A stretch of DNA of 64,000 nt from positions 1-64,000 of the forward strand of contig NZ_RHOF01000017.1 of the NCBI RefSeq assembly GCF_003946445.1. The letters run 5' to 3'. The position numbers and the translations under genes were made by a program. Positions 9,129 through 17,970 of this stretch are shown one piece after another. The notes under the pieces were generated by a model. The model searched no databases, was not told where the DNA came from, and was given only the letters and a program-made list of their open reading frames with translations. Numbering within the stretch: position 1 is the stretch's first letter; each line of letters opens with the position of its first letter. This DNA is from Loigolactobacillus jiayinensis. Its GTDB lineage: Bacteria > Bacillota > Bacilli > Lactobacillales > Lactobacillaceae.

Positions 9129-9275
9129 TTAGTTCTGACCGCTAAGTTTTTCAGCTTCCTTATCAATTGATTCAAAACCAGAAACAGATGATTTAGGCTG
9201 TGGATGCTTAGCTCGTGCTTCTTCAGCCTTTTGGATCAATTCTTTTCTTTCGGCTTTGCTGAGCTTTTTTGCCAT
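9129..9275 (-). CDS. Small basic hypothetical protein, 48 residues
   Basis: I do not recognise this protein. It reads MAKKLSKAERKELIQKAEE at the N terminus and ends in KEAEKLSGQN. It is highly charged with no membrane segment, and it looks mostly helical apart from a central Pro/Ser/Gly stretch. A GAGGCGG ribosome site lies about 8 nt before the ATG and a consensus TATAAT lies 50 nt further upstream, so it is likely expressed on its own. It sits between the divergently spaced alsS control region and the Rrf2 gene. Confidence 0.7.
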   Translation of the reverse strand: MAKKLSKAERKELIQKAEEARAKHPQPKSSVSGFESIDKEAEKLSGQN

Positions 9276-9325
9276 TGTTACCGCCTCTTTTAAAATGAAG
9301 TAACGGGCTACTACTCGTTAATTTC

Positions 9326-9331
9326 ATTATA
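9326..9331 (-). promoter_or_regulatory. -10 box of the 48-residue gene
   Basis: A consensus TATAAT on the minus strand, about 50 nt upstream of the ATG. No good -35 is visible. Confidence 0.45.
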
Positions 9332-9362
9332 GCGCTTTTTCAGCAAAATAGTGCGTCGGAAT

Positions 9363-9899
9363 TTATTTCAAGTCGGTACGAATATTGCGTAACATTTTTT
9401 GAATCAACAATTCGCGCTTTTCATCGGACTCGTTCCAGTTGATCAATGGAATCTCACTACCACCCAAAGTATTGCTGATAACTTGATAAACTGATTGTTG
9501 CTTCAATGCCTTACCCCATAACAAATCAGCTTCATGAAAAGCTTGGTTGATGACCGATGTCCCCTGCTTGGCTACTGGCTGAAAATCCTTGAATACCATA
9601 TCGATCAAACCTGAGTCTGGATAAGTTTGAATATCCCCTTCAGTAGCAAGTACAACATCATACAAACTGATTTCTTTTGGTGACCGCGCGATGGTGAAAC
9701 CACCGTTATTCCCAGAAACGGATTTGATTAAACCACCGACTACTAATTTACGCATAATTTTACGTAAGTAAGTCTGTGAGCCACTTAAGCGATGATGAAT
9801 CACTTCAGACGAAATCGGAATTTCCGGATCTTGCGTTGCTAACAATGTAATAATACAAGCAGCTTGTTCAAAACCACGGGTTAATTGCATGCTTGACAC
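9363..9899 (-). CDS. Rrf2 family transcriptional regulator
   Basis: A DNA-binding regulator with the Rrf2 winged helix at residues 1-85: ISSEVIHHRLSGSQTYLRKIMRKL, then the glycine-rich wing GLIKSVSGNNGGF. At 178 residues it is longer than minimal Rrf2 proteins and has a helical C-terminal extension. Only one cysteine (residue 15) is present, so the Fe-S ligands of IscR/NsrR-type members are missing and it probably senses something else. A GAGGGG site precedes the ATG. Its target is unknown; alsS upstream sequence is the nearest candidate region on this strand. Confidence 0.85.
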   Translation of the reverse strand: MSSMQLTRGFEQAACIITLLATQDPEIPISSEVIHHRLSGSQTYLRKIMRKLVVGGLIKSVSGNNGGFTIARSPKEISLYDVVLATEGDIQTYPDSGLIDMVFKDFQPVAKQGTSVINQAFHEADLLWGKALKQQSVYQVISNTLGGSEIPLINWNESDEKRELLIQKMLRNIRTDLK

Positions 9900-9960
9900 C
9901 CCTCTAATTAGTTTCCTTTGTTATGGATATATCATATCACAAATATAGCCTAAGTGCAAA

Positions 9961-10004
9961 AAGAAAAAAGGCGCTTACACCATAAAACAACTGGTATAAA
10001 CGCC
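9961..10004 (-). terminator. Terminator downstream of the 187-residue hypothetical gene
   Basis: On the minus strand GGCG-TTATACCA pairs with TGGTGTAA-CGCC, and TTTTTT follows. Confidence 0.8.
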
Positions 10005-10067
10005 TTCTCCCTGCCAAGGGTGTGCATTAAGTATACTGCAGCGATACTTAAAAGCAACCGTCAGCGA

Positions 10068-10631
10068 CTAAGCTAAAACAAGTTCGAAACTCGCTAAACC
10101 TTGCTGTGCATCTTGAACTTTAAATTTAAAGTCAAATTTCGCAAACAACGCCATTACTTGCTTCAAGCTTTCGCCGTCAAACGAGCTAACATTGCCATCG
10201 ATCTTTTCAACTTGATTCTTGTGAGCAATTTTTAATAAATACTTTAATGCTAATTGTGCTAAACCATGGTTTTGAAAATCATAAAAAGCCAATTGACTTT
10301 CCGCACCTAGCGTTTCCAAGACAGTGATATGGATAGCTTTCTTCCAAGCATTGTATTCAAATAATAATTCATTTTGATAATCAGTTTTTGAGTGACCATA
10401 TTTATCGACATTTTCGTACGCTGTGTAGACAAAAATCGAGCTACTTTTCTCGTTGATCTGCGCTCGATTAAAATCAGTATAAACAATGTACGGTGTAACA
10501 GGTTGCGAATCCACATCGTAATCTACTACCGTATCCAATATAGTTAAACGAGCATCAGCCTTAATTGCCGCTAACCGTTCCTGATAAGCTTTTCCCATAA
10601 TTTTTAATTGCTCCGGTGATACGTCCATCAT
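10068..10631 (-). CDS. Hypothetical protein, possibly acetyltransferase-like
   Basis: A 187-residue soluble protein that I do not recognise. The C-terminal half (FYDFQNHGLAQLALKYLLKIAHKNQVEKIDGNVSS, then FAKFDFKFKV) has a layout reminiscent of a GNAT fold but no clear acetyl-CoA loop. The open frame extends to a TTG at 10643, which lies inside the GGAGG site, so ATG at 10631 (or the next ATG, 10628) is the real start. It has its own terminator and is separated from the next upstream gene by about 105 nt. Confidence 0.7.
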   Translation of the reverse strand: MMDVSPEQLKIMGKAYQERLAAIKADARLTILDTVVDYDVDSQPVTPYIVYTDFNRAQINEKSSSIFVYTAYENVDKYGHSKTDYQNELLFEYNAWKKAIHITVLETLGAESQLAFYDFQNHGLAQLALKYLLKIAHKNQVEKIDGNVSSFDGESLKQVMALFAKFDFKFKVQDAQQGLASFELVLA

Positions 10632-10738
10632 TCCTACCTCCAATATTTCTATCTGGAGCCCATTATACCATAACCAGCGCTTAGCTAAAGCTTAATTTTG
10701 GCTTAACCGCAATATTTACATACTGCTTTCATTTTCTG

Positions 10739-11278
10739 TTAACGTTTCCTAAAGCTAGCCAAAGTCATTTTGTAGTAAATTTCATCGACTGGTATTTCAT
10801 CACTAAACAATCGTGGCCGCTCAAATTCGTACTCAAATTCAAAGCCAGTTTTTTCAATTACTCGTTGTGAACGCTTATTATCAGCAAAATGGCCGACCCA
10901 AATCTCCTGCAATCGTAAATGATTAAACCCAAAAGTAACGATTGCCGTCACTGCCTCAGGCATTAATCCTTGTCCCCAGTATCCTTCGTTCAACATAAAA
11001 CTTAGCTCACGACTGTCATCCTTTGGCGTAGTTCCACTAGGCGCACGTCGATGCAGCCCAATTGTGCCGATCATTTTATGATCAGCTTTAGCCTCAATTG
11101 CAAAAACCTCATCGCTACGCAAGAACATGGTCAACACTGCATCACTTTCAGCGCGCGAATGATGTGGCTGCCAGCCAGCCATCGCCCCTAACTGCGGGTT
11201 ACTCATTAATTCATGGAGATCAGTTAAATCAGCTTCAGTAAATGGTCGAATTACTAAGCGCTCGGTGGTAAGTCGCAC
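10739..11278 (-). CDS. GNAT family N-acetyltransferase, RimJ/RimL type
   Basis: Predicted to transfer an acetyl group from acetyl-CoA to a protein N terminus or small molecule. It opens with LTTERLVIRPFTEADL, typical of RimJ/RimL proteins. The acetyl-CoA loop GYWGQGLMPEAV lies near residues 98-109, and a conserved N-x-x-S-Q-R-V-I-E-K-T-G-F segment lies near residue 137. The start is GTG, supported by GGAG at 11288-11291. The substrate cannot be read from sequence. It is divergent from the alpha/beta hydrolase. Confidence 0.88.
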   Translation of the reverse strand: MRLTTERLVIRPFTEADLTDLHELMSNPQLGAMAGWQPHHSRAESDAVLTMFLRSDEVFAIEAKADHKMIGTIGLHRRAPSGTTPKDDSRELSFMLNEGYWGQGLMPEAVTAIVTFGFNHLRLQEIWVGHFADNKRSQRVIEKTGFEFEYEFERPRLFSDEIPVDEIYYKMTLASFRKR

Positions 11279-11374
11279 AGCAGTCAGCTCCTAAATTTAA
11301 ATTCAAATGACACAAAACAAGTTAATATCGTTACAATAAACATACATACTTATTTAAGAAAGTAGGGTTATATT

Positions 11375-12166
11375 GTGCAAGTTATGACGATTCCTTTAAC
11401 TAAACCAGCTTATCTCAAAGCCTATATTCGTGAGCCTGATACTAACACCCCACAAACAAGCTTTCCGGCAGTGATCATCGTTCCCGGTGGTGGTTACACC
11501 CATATCCCAGAGGCTCAAGCAGAAACTTTGGCTTTAGCTTTTGCAGCGCGTGGCTTTCAGTCATTCTACTTACGTTACCATTTTAGCAACGAAGTAACCC
11601 CATTGCTACCGCAACCAATATTAGATTTAGCTGCAGCTATTAGGCAATTACGTCTACACGCAGCGGATTGGTCCCTTGATCCTCAAAAAATTGCTGCTGC
11701 CGGTTTTTCCGTTGGTGGTCATATTGTTAGTCTTTATAATGGCAATTGGCAAACAGCTGCTGTGCAGCAAGTTGGCCTAGGTACTGAGCTTAAACTAAAT
11801 GCTGCTATTCTTGGCTACCCAGTCATCCGTTTAGATGCTGGTTGGCCAGCATCTGCTGAAAAACTTGCAACATTAACAACAGAACCAGCACAATTGGCTG
11901 CAGATCGATTAGTCAACACTAATTGTGCGCCCACCTTTGTCTGGACCACTGCGGATGATCCTTTGGTACCAGTACAAAATAGCTTAATTTACTTAAATGC
12001 ATTAGCGCAACAAGGCGTGCCGTTTGAAAGTCACATTTTCCGTCATGGTCCCCATGGCTTAGCACTAGCCAATCAGCAAACTGCTTGGAAAGCTGATGCT
12101 GATCAACCCCATGTTGCTCACTGGTTTGATTTGGCCATTGAATGGTTACGTGATACTTGGCAGTAA
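11375..12166 (+). CDS. Alpha/beta hydrolase, esterase-like
   Basis: A 263-residue cytoplasmic hydrolase without a signal peptide. The oxyanion segment is VIIVPGGGYTH (about residues 33-43), the nucleophile elbow GFSVGG lies near residue 110, the acid Asp is probably in TTADDPLVP, and the His is in HGPHGLAL. This layout fits acetyl-esterase or xylan-esterase-like enzymes of the dienelactone hydrolase group. GTG at 11375 has AGTAGGG upstream at 7-nt spacing; the ATG three codons on is too far from it. It is monocistronic with a strong terminator. Confidence 0.85.
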   Translation: MQVMTIPLTKPAYLKAYIREPDTNTPQTSFPAVIIVPGGGYTHIPEAQAETLALAFAARGFQSFYLRYHFSNEVTPLLPQPILDLAAAIRQLRLHAADWSLDPQKIAAAGFSVGGHIVSLYNGNWQTAAVQQVGLGTELKLNAAILGYPVIRLDAGWPASAEKLATLTTEPAQLAADRLVNTNCAPTFVWTTADDPLVPVQNSLIYLNALAQQGVPFESHIFRHGPHGLALANQQTAWKADADQPHVAHWFDLAIEWLRDTWQ

Positions 12167-12172
12167 AATCTT

Positions 12173-12207
12173 AGCACGACTTCAATTATGACGTCGTGCT
12201 TTTTTTA
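12173..12207 (+). terminator. Terminator of the alpha/beta hydrolase gene
   Basis: AGCACGAC pairs with GTCGTGCT across a 12-nt loop, and seven T follow. Confidence 0.9.
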
Positions 12208-12346
12208 TATTTCCACCCAATAAATACTATGAAAAATTAATTTAGACTAAGGAAAACCTAATCACTTGTACTTATTAGCTAGACCACGTATAATTTTTAA
12301 CAAGGAAAACGTTACTTTTGTCACCCGTGAGAAAGAGGGAAATACT

Positions 12347-12625
12347 ATGCTCGACCGCCATTATTTTCAACCTCGTCCTGCTTTTAGTGATGACGCCGCC
12401 GATTATGTGTTGCATTTTATCGATGTCACCCGACCTGATCTAACGCAATATCCCCAAATTAGTAAATTAGGTGACTGGATGCATTATGGCAAGAATGACT
12501 ACCGCTTTTGGAGTCATATCAGTAAAACCGACTTAACTGCAACTATCAGCCAAGCTACTGGTATCGCAGCTGAACATTTTGAAATTATTGATAGTGCAGA
12601 TTTCACTGACTACTCGTACTTTTAA
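12347..12625 (+). CDS. Hypothetical protein, 92 residues
   Basis: I do not recognise this protein. It is acidic and aromatic-rich (for example ADYVLHFIDVTRPDLTQYPQ and MHYGKNDYRFWSHIS), without signal or membrane segment. The open frame reaches upstream to 12266, but GAAAGAGGGA at 12331-12340 sets the ATG at 12347. Its last 23 bases overlap the 3' end of the convergent rluA-type gene, so no terminator fits between them. Confidence 0.7.
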   Translation: MLDRHYFQPRPAFSDDAADYVLHFIDVTRPDLTQYPQISKLGDWMHYGKNDYRFWSHISKTDLTATISQATGIAAEHFEIIDSADFTDYSYF

Positions 12626-13490
12626 ACAATTGCGCTAAGTCAGTCGGCAACGGTGCCGTGATCGTCTGCAATTGTTGGGTAAAAGGATCAGTAAAAATAA
12701 GTTGTTGGGCGTGTAAAGCTTGCCGGCTTATGCCCCGATCCAGTGGCCCACCATATAGGTTATCGCCTAGTAAAGGGTGCCCGACTGCCTGCAAATGAAT
12801 CCGAATTTGGTGCCGCCGACCGCTGTGCAATTTTAGCTTGAGGACAGTAGCCTCTAATTGGGGTAAATAACCCTCACGCCAAAATTCTGTAGTTGCCGGC
12901 TTACCAGCTAAGTCGATAATGCCTGCAGGTTGCGTTGGCCGCTGTCCCAATGGTAATGTGATCATCCCGTGACTGGCGTGAATCATCCCTGCAACAACAG
13001 CTAGATAATTTTTCTCGCGAATCGTTGTGGCACTAGCTAGGCGACTGTGAGCAAAACTATGCTTAGCGACCAACACCACACCACTAGTACCATAATCAAG
13101 ACGACTGACTAAGTGTGGCACCACATTTTCTGCACCAGACTGTAATAAATAGCCACGCACACGACTGACCAGTGTGTCACTACCAGTCTGTGGGCCGGGC
13201 ACTGATGCCAACCCAGCTGGTTTATTGACAACTAGCCAATGGGGCGTCTCAGCTAATAATATTAAAGGTTGCAAACTAATTGCTGCCAGCGGATCACCAC
13301 TTTCCGCTGGCAGCTTTATTTTTATTTCGGCATTTACTGGTAGCAGGTCAATTAACCGGCAAGGGTACCCATTTAACCAAACTTGACCATAATATTTTAA
13401 TTGTTTCAACAGACGTTTACTAACACCCTGTTGTTGCAAAAACCGGGTCACAGTCATAGTTGGGCCTTGATTACACCAACTAAACTTCAT
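12603..13490 (-). CDS. RluA family pseudouridine synthase
   Basis: Isomerises uridine to pseudouridine in rRNA or tRNA. An N-terminal S4-like segment (about residues 10-60) is followed by the catalytic domain with motif SRLDYGTSGVVLVAK (about residue 130). The catalytic Asp is present, but the usual His before Arg is Ser. The C terminus has LHSGRRHQIRIHLQAVGHPLLGDNLYGG. The ATG at 13490 is used over GTG 13499 because GGGTGA lies at better spacing. Its 5' end overlaps the end of recQ by 11 bp in another frame, implying translational coupling. Confidence 0.9.
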   Translation of the reverse strand: MKFSWCNQGPTMTVTRFLQQQGVSKRLLKQLKYYGQVWLNGYPCRLIDLLPVNAEIKIKLPAESGDPLAAISLQPLILLAETPHWLVVNKPAGLASVPGPQTGSDTLVSRVRGYLLQSGAENVVPHLVSRLDYGTSGVVLVAKHSFAHSRLASATTIREKNYLAVVAGMIHASHGMITLPLGQRPTQPAGIIDLAGKPATTEFWREGYLPQLEATVLKLKLHSGRRHQIRIHLQAVGHPLLGDNLYGGPLDRGISRQALHAQQLIFTDPFTQQLQTITAPLPTDLAQLFKSTSSQ

Positions 13491-15249
13491 CTTGCTCACC
13501 CGTTGCTAATAACTCTAAAAACGCCGTACCGTACTGTGCTGCCTTATGCTCACCAACACCCTTGACCTCTAATAATTCACTGGTATTTTGCGGCAGGCGT
13601 GCACACATATCATGGAGCGTTTTATCAGAGAAAATAACGAATGGTGGCACTTGTTGTGCTTGGGCCAACTGCGACCGTAACTGGCGTAGTTGTTCAAATA
13701 AGGCATCATCTTCGGGCTGTACCACCTGCGTGGCTACCGACGTTTTACGCATAACTTGTTGTTGGCCGCGTAATACTGCTGCACCACTGGTAGTTACGGT
13801 CAACACCGGATATTGGCCACCACTAGCCTGTAAGTAGCCTTCCGCCGTCAAAAAGTCAATAAGACTGCTGACGGCTTTTTGTGTTTGCCCCTTTAAAAGC
13901 CCATAAGTCGATAATTTAGTGAAATTCAGCTCACGTACCCGTTGATTATTAGCACCAGTCAAAACTTGTGTCACCAATGTTTTACCAAAATTTTCGTGCA
14001 TTCGATAAACGCAGGATAATACTTTCTGCGCGGTCACTGTAATATCGGTAGCCGCCCGCTGATCCAGACAATTACCACAACGGCCGCATGGCGCTGATTG
14101 CTCACCAAAATACTGTAAAATCGCTTGTTGCAAGCAACTTTGCGTATTGGCATATTGCATCAAAGCTTGTAATTTCAAATATTCTTGTTGCCGTGGTGCA
14201 TCAGCCATGTCTGATTGCTCAATAAAGAAACGTTGTAGTTGAACATCTGATGGTCGGTATAACAAGATCGCCTCACTAGGCAAGCCATCACGACCAGCCC
14301 GCCCAGCTTCTTGATAATACGCTTCTAAGCTACCTGGCGCTTGGGCATGGATCACAAAACGAACGTTGCTTTTATCGATTCCCATGCCAAAAGCGTTGGT
14401 AGCCACCATTACCAGTTTACGATCATACAAAAAGTCCTCTTGATTCTGGCGCCGAACAGTTTCATTTAAGCCGGCGTGGTACGTGGTCACACTTAAGTCA
14501 TGTTGCTGAAATAAAGCCGTTAACCGGTCAACTTCCTTACGTGTGCTCGCATAAATAATACCTGATTCATGAGCGTTTAGCGTCAAATAATCCAGCATAT
14601 AGCGATCACGGTCTTGGCCCTTGACTACTTGTAATGCTAAATTATCACGTGCAAAACCGGTTTTAACTTCATTTTCTGCCGCGATCCCCAAACGTTGCCG
14701 AATATCAATTGCCACTCGCTCTGTTGCCGTGGCGGTTAATGCAATTATGACGGGTTGGCTATTTAACTCTTGAAGCCGCGCCGTGACCTTTAGATAACTA
14801 GGCCGAAAATCATGGCCCCATTGGGAAATACAATGGGCTTCGTCAATTGCGACTAAATCAATCTTTAATTGATTTAGTTCAGCCATAAAATCTGGCATCT
14901 CCAAACGCTCCGGTGACAAATACAATAATTTAGCCTCGCCCCGAGCAGCCATATCTAGGCGTTGATTGATTTCCGTATAAGTCAATGAACTATTAATAAA
15001 TGTGGCTGGAATCGCATTTTCATTTAAAGCGTCAACCTGATCTTTCATTAAGGAAATCAGAGGTGAAATTACCAACGTCAACCCAGAGAAAAGTAATGCT
15101 GGAATCTGGTAGCACAACGATTTACCACCACCAGTTGGCATCAACGCCAGCACGTTATTGCCAGCCATTAATTTATCGATCACTAGCTTTTGTCCATGGC
15201 GAAATTCAGTATAACCAAATTTTGTTTTTAAAATCGTCGCTGCATCCAT
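13480..15249 (-). CDS. recQ: ATP-dependent DNA helicase RecQ
   Basis: A 3'-5' DNA helicase in recombination and fork repair. Order: superfamily 2 helicase core with Walker A (ALMPTGGGKSLCYQIPA, near residue 40) and DEAH box (AIDEAHCISQWGHDFR, near residue 137); the zinc-binding RQC cysteines (CLQQAILQYFG..CGRCGNC); and a C-terminal HRDC domain with VKGVGEHKAAQYG. The frame extends to a TTG at 15297, but ATG at 15249 gives the standard length of 589 residues. It is followed, with overlap, by the pseudouridine synthase. Confidence 0.95.
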   Translation of the reverse strand: MDAATILKTKFGYTEFRHGQKLVIDKLMAGNNVLALMPTGGGKSLCYQIPALLFSGLTLVISPLISLMKDQVDALNENAIPATFINSSLTYTEINQRLDMAARGEAKLLYLSPERLEMPDFMAELNQLKIDLVAIDEAHCISQWGHDFRPSYLKVTARLQELNSQPVIIALTATATERVAIDIRQRLGIAAENEVKTGFARDNLALQVVKGQDRDRYMLDYLTLNAHESGIIYASTRKEVDRLTALFQQHDLSVTTYHAGLNETVRRQNQEDFLYDRKLVMVATNAFGMGIDKSNVRFVIHAQAPGSLEAYYQEAGRAGRDGLPSEAILLYRPSDVQLQRFFIEQSDMADAPRQQEYLKLQALMQYANTQSCLQQAILQYFGEQSAPCGRCGNCLDQRAATDITVTAQKVLSCVYRMHENFGKTLVTQVLTGANNQRVRELNFTKLSTYGLLKGQTQKAVSSLIDFLTAEGYLQASGGQYPVLTVTTSGAAVLRGQQQVMRKTSVATQVVQPEDDALFEQLRQLRSQLAQAQQVPPFVIFSDKTLHDMCARLPQNTSELLEVKGVGEHKAAQYGTAFLELLATGEQDEV

Positions 15250-15452
15250 TAATTCCGCGCCCCATTTTCTTTGATCTCTTAATACTAATATTCGCAATTA
15301 GCTGCTTTTTCCGTGTAAGAAATTCAACCACTAATTCTAACGAATAACTGCACTTGATGCAACTAACCACGCAAAGTAAAAGGTAACTTAATCAAGATTA
15401 TTATTAAGAACCAGCGGCAGTAGCTTATGACACACGTTTAAATAGCCTATTC

Positions 15453-15494
15453 AGAAAATAAAAAGCGGTTATGGCAAATTACCACAACCGCTTG
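15453..15494 (-). terminator. Terminator of the lipoprotein gene
   Basis: On the minus strand AAGCGGTTGTGG pairs with CCATAACCGCTT, and TTTTTATTTT follows, just past the stop codon. Confidence 0.85.
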
Positions 15495-15498
15495 GCTC

Positions 15499-16026
15499 TC
15501 ATTGATCTAGATTAACTGTACGTGTTCTTGTTTCGCCTTGTTCTGGATCAATACTGATTTTCAAGGGTTGGGTGTGATTGCTCAAGCGATAAGTCAGTTC
15601 AAAATCTTCGTCAGCTTGCGCAGTGATCGAATCACTGAAATCATCATCACGTGCGACCATCGCTAATTGCTGATCACCTTGGGTCACCGTCACTTGTCCA
15701 ACATCAGCAAACCGTTGGGCAGTTGTGGTCATGTTGCGCCAACCAATCTCTAACTCGATCTGATCCGTACCATCCCACTCGGCCTTAATACCAGTGATCA
15801 CAAATTGTTTGAACTGCCATGTTTGCTGTAAAAGCGGCGTTTCGTGATCGGTTCCACGTTTTAAAGATGGCATACTACTTTGTAATGATTCACTGGAATC
15901 AGCTTGCTGACTACTAGAACTAGCTACCGAACTGCTACTTGGCGTTTCCTGAGTGGAATTAGCTGTACAACCAGCTAATAAGCCAGCTATTGCACAAAAA
16001 ATTAAGGGATACAGTTTTTTCGTCAT
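15499..16026 (-). CDS. Lipoprotein with Ser-rich linker (DUF5067-like)
   Basis: A secreted lipoprotein of 175 residues with lipobox LLAGC (Cys20), a Ser/Gln-rich linker to about residue 55, and a beta-rich C-terminal domain (FVITGIKAEWDGTDQIELEIGWRN) like the DUF5067/telomeric-repeat-like extracellular domains of lactic acid bacteria. Function is unknown. An earlier ATG at 16035 overlaps the ribosome site AAAGGA, so the start is ATG 16026 with 8-nt spacing. It stands alone with its own terminator. Confidence 0.8.
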   Translation of the reverse strand: MTKKLYPLIFCAIAGLLAGCTANSTQETPSSSSVASSSSQQADSSESLQSSMPSLKRGTDHETPLLQQTWQFKQFVITGIKAEWDGTDQIELEIGWRNMTTTAQRFADVGQVTVTQGDQQLAMVARDDDFSDSITAQADEDFELTYRLSNHTQPLKISIDPEQGETRTRTVNLDQ

Positions 16027-16117
16027 GTATAGCATCCTTTCGAATTACCTAGTCTTTATACCTAAGCATAACGAAACAGCTCACTGAACGTCAACAAATA
16101 TCCTATGATATCAATAA

Positions 16118-16172
16118 GAAAACGACCACTGATGCTTCAATGATCGTTTATCATTAAAGCATCAATGATCGT
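16118..16172 (-). terminator. Very long hairpin downstream of the ABC-F gene
   Basis: The arms 16122-16144 and 16150-16172 form a 23-bp stem with three mismatches and a 5-nt loop. On the minus strand TTTTC follows. It lies about 57 nt past the ABC-F stop. Confidence 0.7.
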
Positions 16173-16228
16173 AAAAAAATCGCTACGTATCGTTTTTATT
16201 TTGCGGAGCGTGCTGGCAAACACAAATT

Positions 16229-17848
16229 TTAGTATAATGCAGCCACTTGTTTTTGAATATCTTCATGATCCAAGAATTCATTGTAATGTGTATCAAAGCG
16301 CTCAACTACACCCTTAGCACTAACCTCTACAATGTGATCCGCAATCGTTTGAATAAATTCGTAATCGTGGGATGTGAAAACTAAGGCACCCTTAAAATCA
16401 ACTAATGCATCATTCAACGCGGTGATCGATTCTAAGTCTAAATGGTTGGTTGGATCGTCTAGTAATAGGACATTGGCCTGACTAAGCATGATTTTTGCTA
16501 GCATGCACCGTACTTTTTCGCCACCAGATAGCATGTCTAACTTCTTCAATACTTCATCACCAGAAAAAAGCATGCGCCCTAAAAAGCCACGTAAGAACGT
16601 ATTATCACTTTCTTCTTTGCTGGCAAATTGGCGCAACCAATCTAAAATCGTTATGTCAGCTGCAAATTCAGCAGAATTATCCCGCGGTAAATAAGCTTGT
16701 GACGTGGTAACACCCCAAGTAATGGTACCCGTATCTGGTGTCAATTCACCAGCCAGGATCTGCATCAAAGTTGTGGTTGCCACATCACTACGACTGATCA
16801 AAGCCGTTTTTTCACCAGGTTTAAGCGTAAAGGTGATATTATCTAGGATCTTAACGCCGGCGATGGTTTTGCTAATATTATCGACCCGCAGTAAGTCACT
16901 ACCAATTTCTCGGGCCAACTCAAATTTAATGAACGGATATTGGCGGCTAGATGGCTTAATATCATCTAAAGTGATTTTTTCAAGTTGTTTCTTCCGCGAA
17001 GTCGCCTGCTTTGATTTAGAAGCGTTAGCGCTAAAACGCGCAACAAAGGCCTGTAGTTCCTTGATCTGATCTTCTTTTTTTGCGTTAGCTTGACCTTTTA
17101 ATTGTGCTGCTAATTGACTGGATTGCAACCAAAAGTCGTAATTACCGACAAATAACTGAATCTTACCAAAATCAACGTCACACATATGTGTACAAACTGT
17201 ATTCAGAAAATGGCGATCATGTGAAACTACGATGACAGTGTTCGGAAAGCCCATTAAGAAGTTTTCCAGCCACTGAATCGTTGGCGCATCAAGCCCGTTG
17301 GTTGGTTCGTCCAATAACAAAATATCAGGCTTACCAAATAATGCCTGACCAAGTAGGACTTTAACTTTCTCATTTTCTGTTAATTCGCTCATTTTTCGTT
17401 GTTGCATCGCATCGTTAATGCCTAATTCCTGCAATAGTTGGGCTGCTTCAGCTTCTGCGTTCCAGCCGTCCATTTCAGCAAATTCGCCTTCTAATTCAGC
17501 AACTTTAATGCCATCTTCGTCATTAAAATCAGGCTTAGCGTATAAAGCATCCTTAGCTTGCATCACTTGATAAAGCTTTTCGTGGCCTTGGATCACTGTA
17601 TCCAAAACAGTACTATCCTCATAAGCATAGTGATCCTGATTTAAACTTGTCATCCGCTCATTTGGTGAAATTGTCACTTGTCCAGTAGTTGGTTGAATCT
17701 GACCGGACAAGATTTTTAGAAAAGTTGATTTACCCGCACCGTTTGCACCAATAATGCCGTAACAGTTACCTGGAGTAAATTTCAAATTAACGTCAGAATA
17801 CAATTGCCGATCAGGAAAACGTAAACTAACATCACTTACAGTTATCAT
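16229..17848 (-). CDS. ABC-F family ATPase (YbiT/EttA type)
   Basis: A soluble protein of two fused ABC ATPase domains without membrane segments, as in translation factors that act on the ribosome E site. Domain 1 has Walker A GANGAGKST (about residue 35) and Walker B DILLLDEPTNGLD, but its signature is SELTENE rather than LSGGE. Domain 2 has a normal LSGGE signature and Walker B (VLLLDDPTNHLD), but its Walker A is replaced by SRSDVATTT. One composite ATP site is therefore intact and the other degenerate. A basic linker (about residues 240-290) lies between the domains. Resistance function is not implied. Confidence 0.9.
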   Translation of the reverse strand: MITVSDVSLRFPDRQLYSDVNLKFTPGNCYGIIGANGAGKSTFLKILSGQIQPTTGQVTISPNERMTSLNQDHYAYEDSTVLDTVIQGHEKLYQVMQAKDALYAKPDFNDEDGIKVAELEGEFAEMDGWNAEAEAAQLLQELGINDAMQQRKMSELTENEKVKVLLGQALFGKPDILLLDEPTNGLDAPTIQWLENFLMGFPNTVIVVSHDRHFLNTVCTHMCDVDFGKIQLFVGNYDFWLQSSQLAAQLKGQANAKKEDQIKELQAFVARFSANASKSKQATSRKKQLEKITLDDIKPSSRQYPFIKFELAREIGSDLLRVDNISKTIAGVKILDNITFTLKPGEKTALISRSDVATTTLMQILAGELTPDTGTITWGVTTSQAYLPRDNSAEFAADITILDWLRQFASKEESDNTFLRGFLGRMLFSGDEVLKKLDMLSGGEKVRCMLAKIMLSQANVLLLDDPTNHLDLESITALNDALVDFKGALVFTSHDYEFIQTIADHIVEVSAKGVVERFDTHYNEFLDHEDIQKQVAALY

Positions 17849-17922
17849 TTAATAGCCTCATTCATCTTATTTTAGTTGATTATAATTATCAACTCTATCA
17901 TAGAAAAGTCATGGCGACAAAC

Positions 17923-17963
17923 AAAAAAGTGCGCTAACTGAGTTTTACCTCAGCTGACACACT
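17923..17963 (-). terminator. Terminator of the gln-type transport operon
   Basis: On the minus strand AGCTGAG/CTCAGTT form the core of a hairpin that ends in GCGCACTTTTTT. Confidence 0.75.
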
Positions 17964-17970
17964 TCGAAGT

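Noticed and set aside
10028-10050. TAAGTAT/ATACTTA inverted repeat downstream of the 187-residue gene
   Set aside because: Seven AT-rich pairs are expected by chance in such DNA, and a real terminator lies just beyond it.
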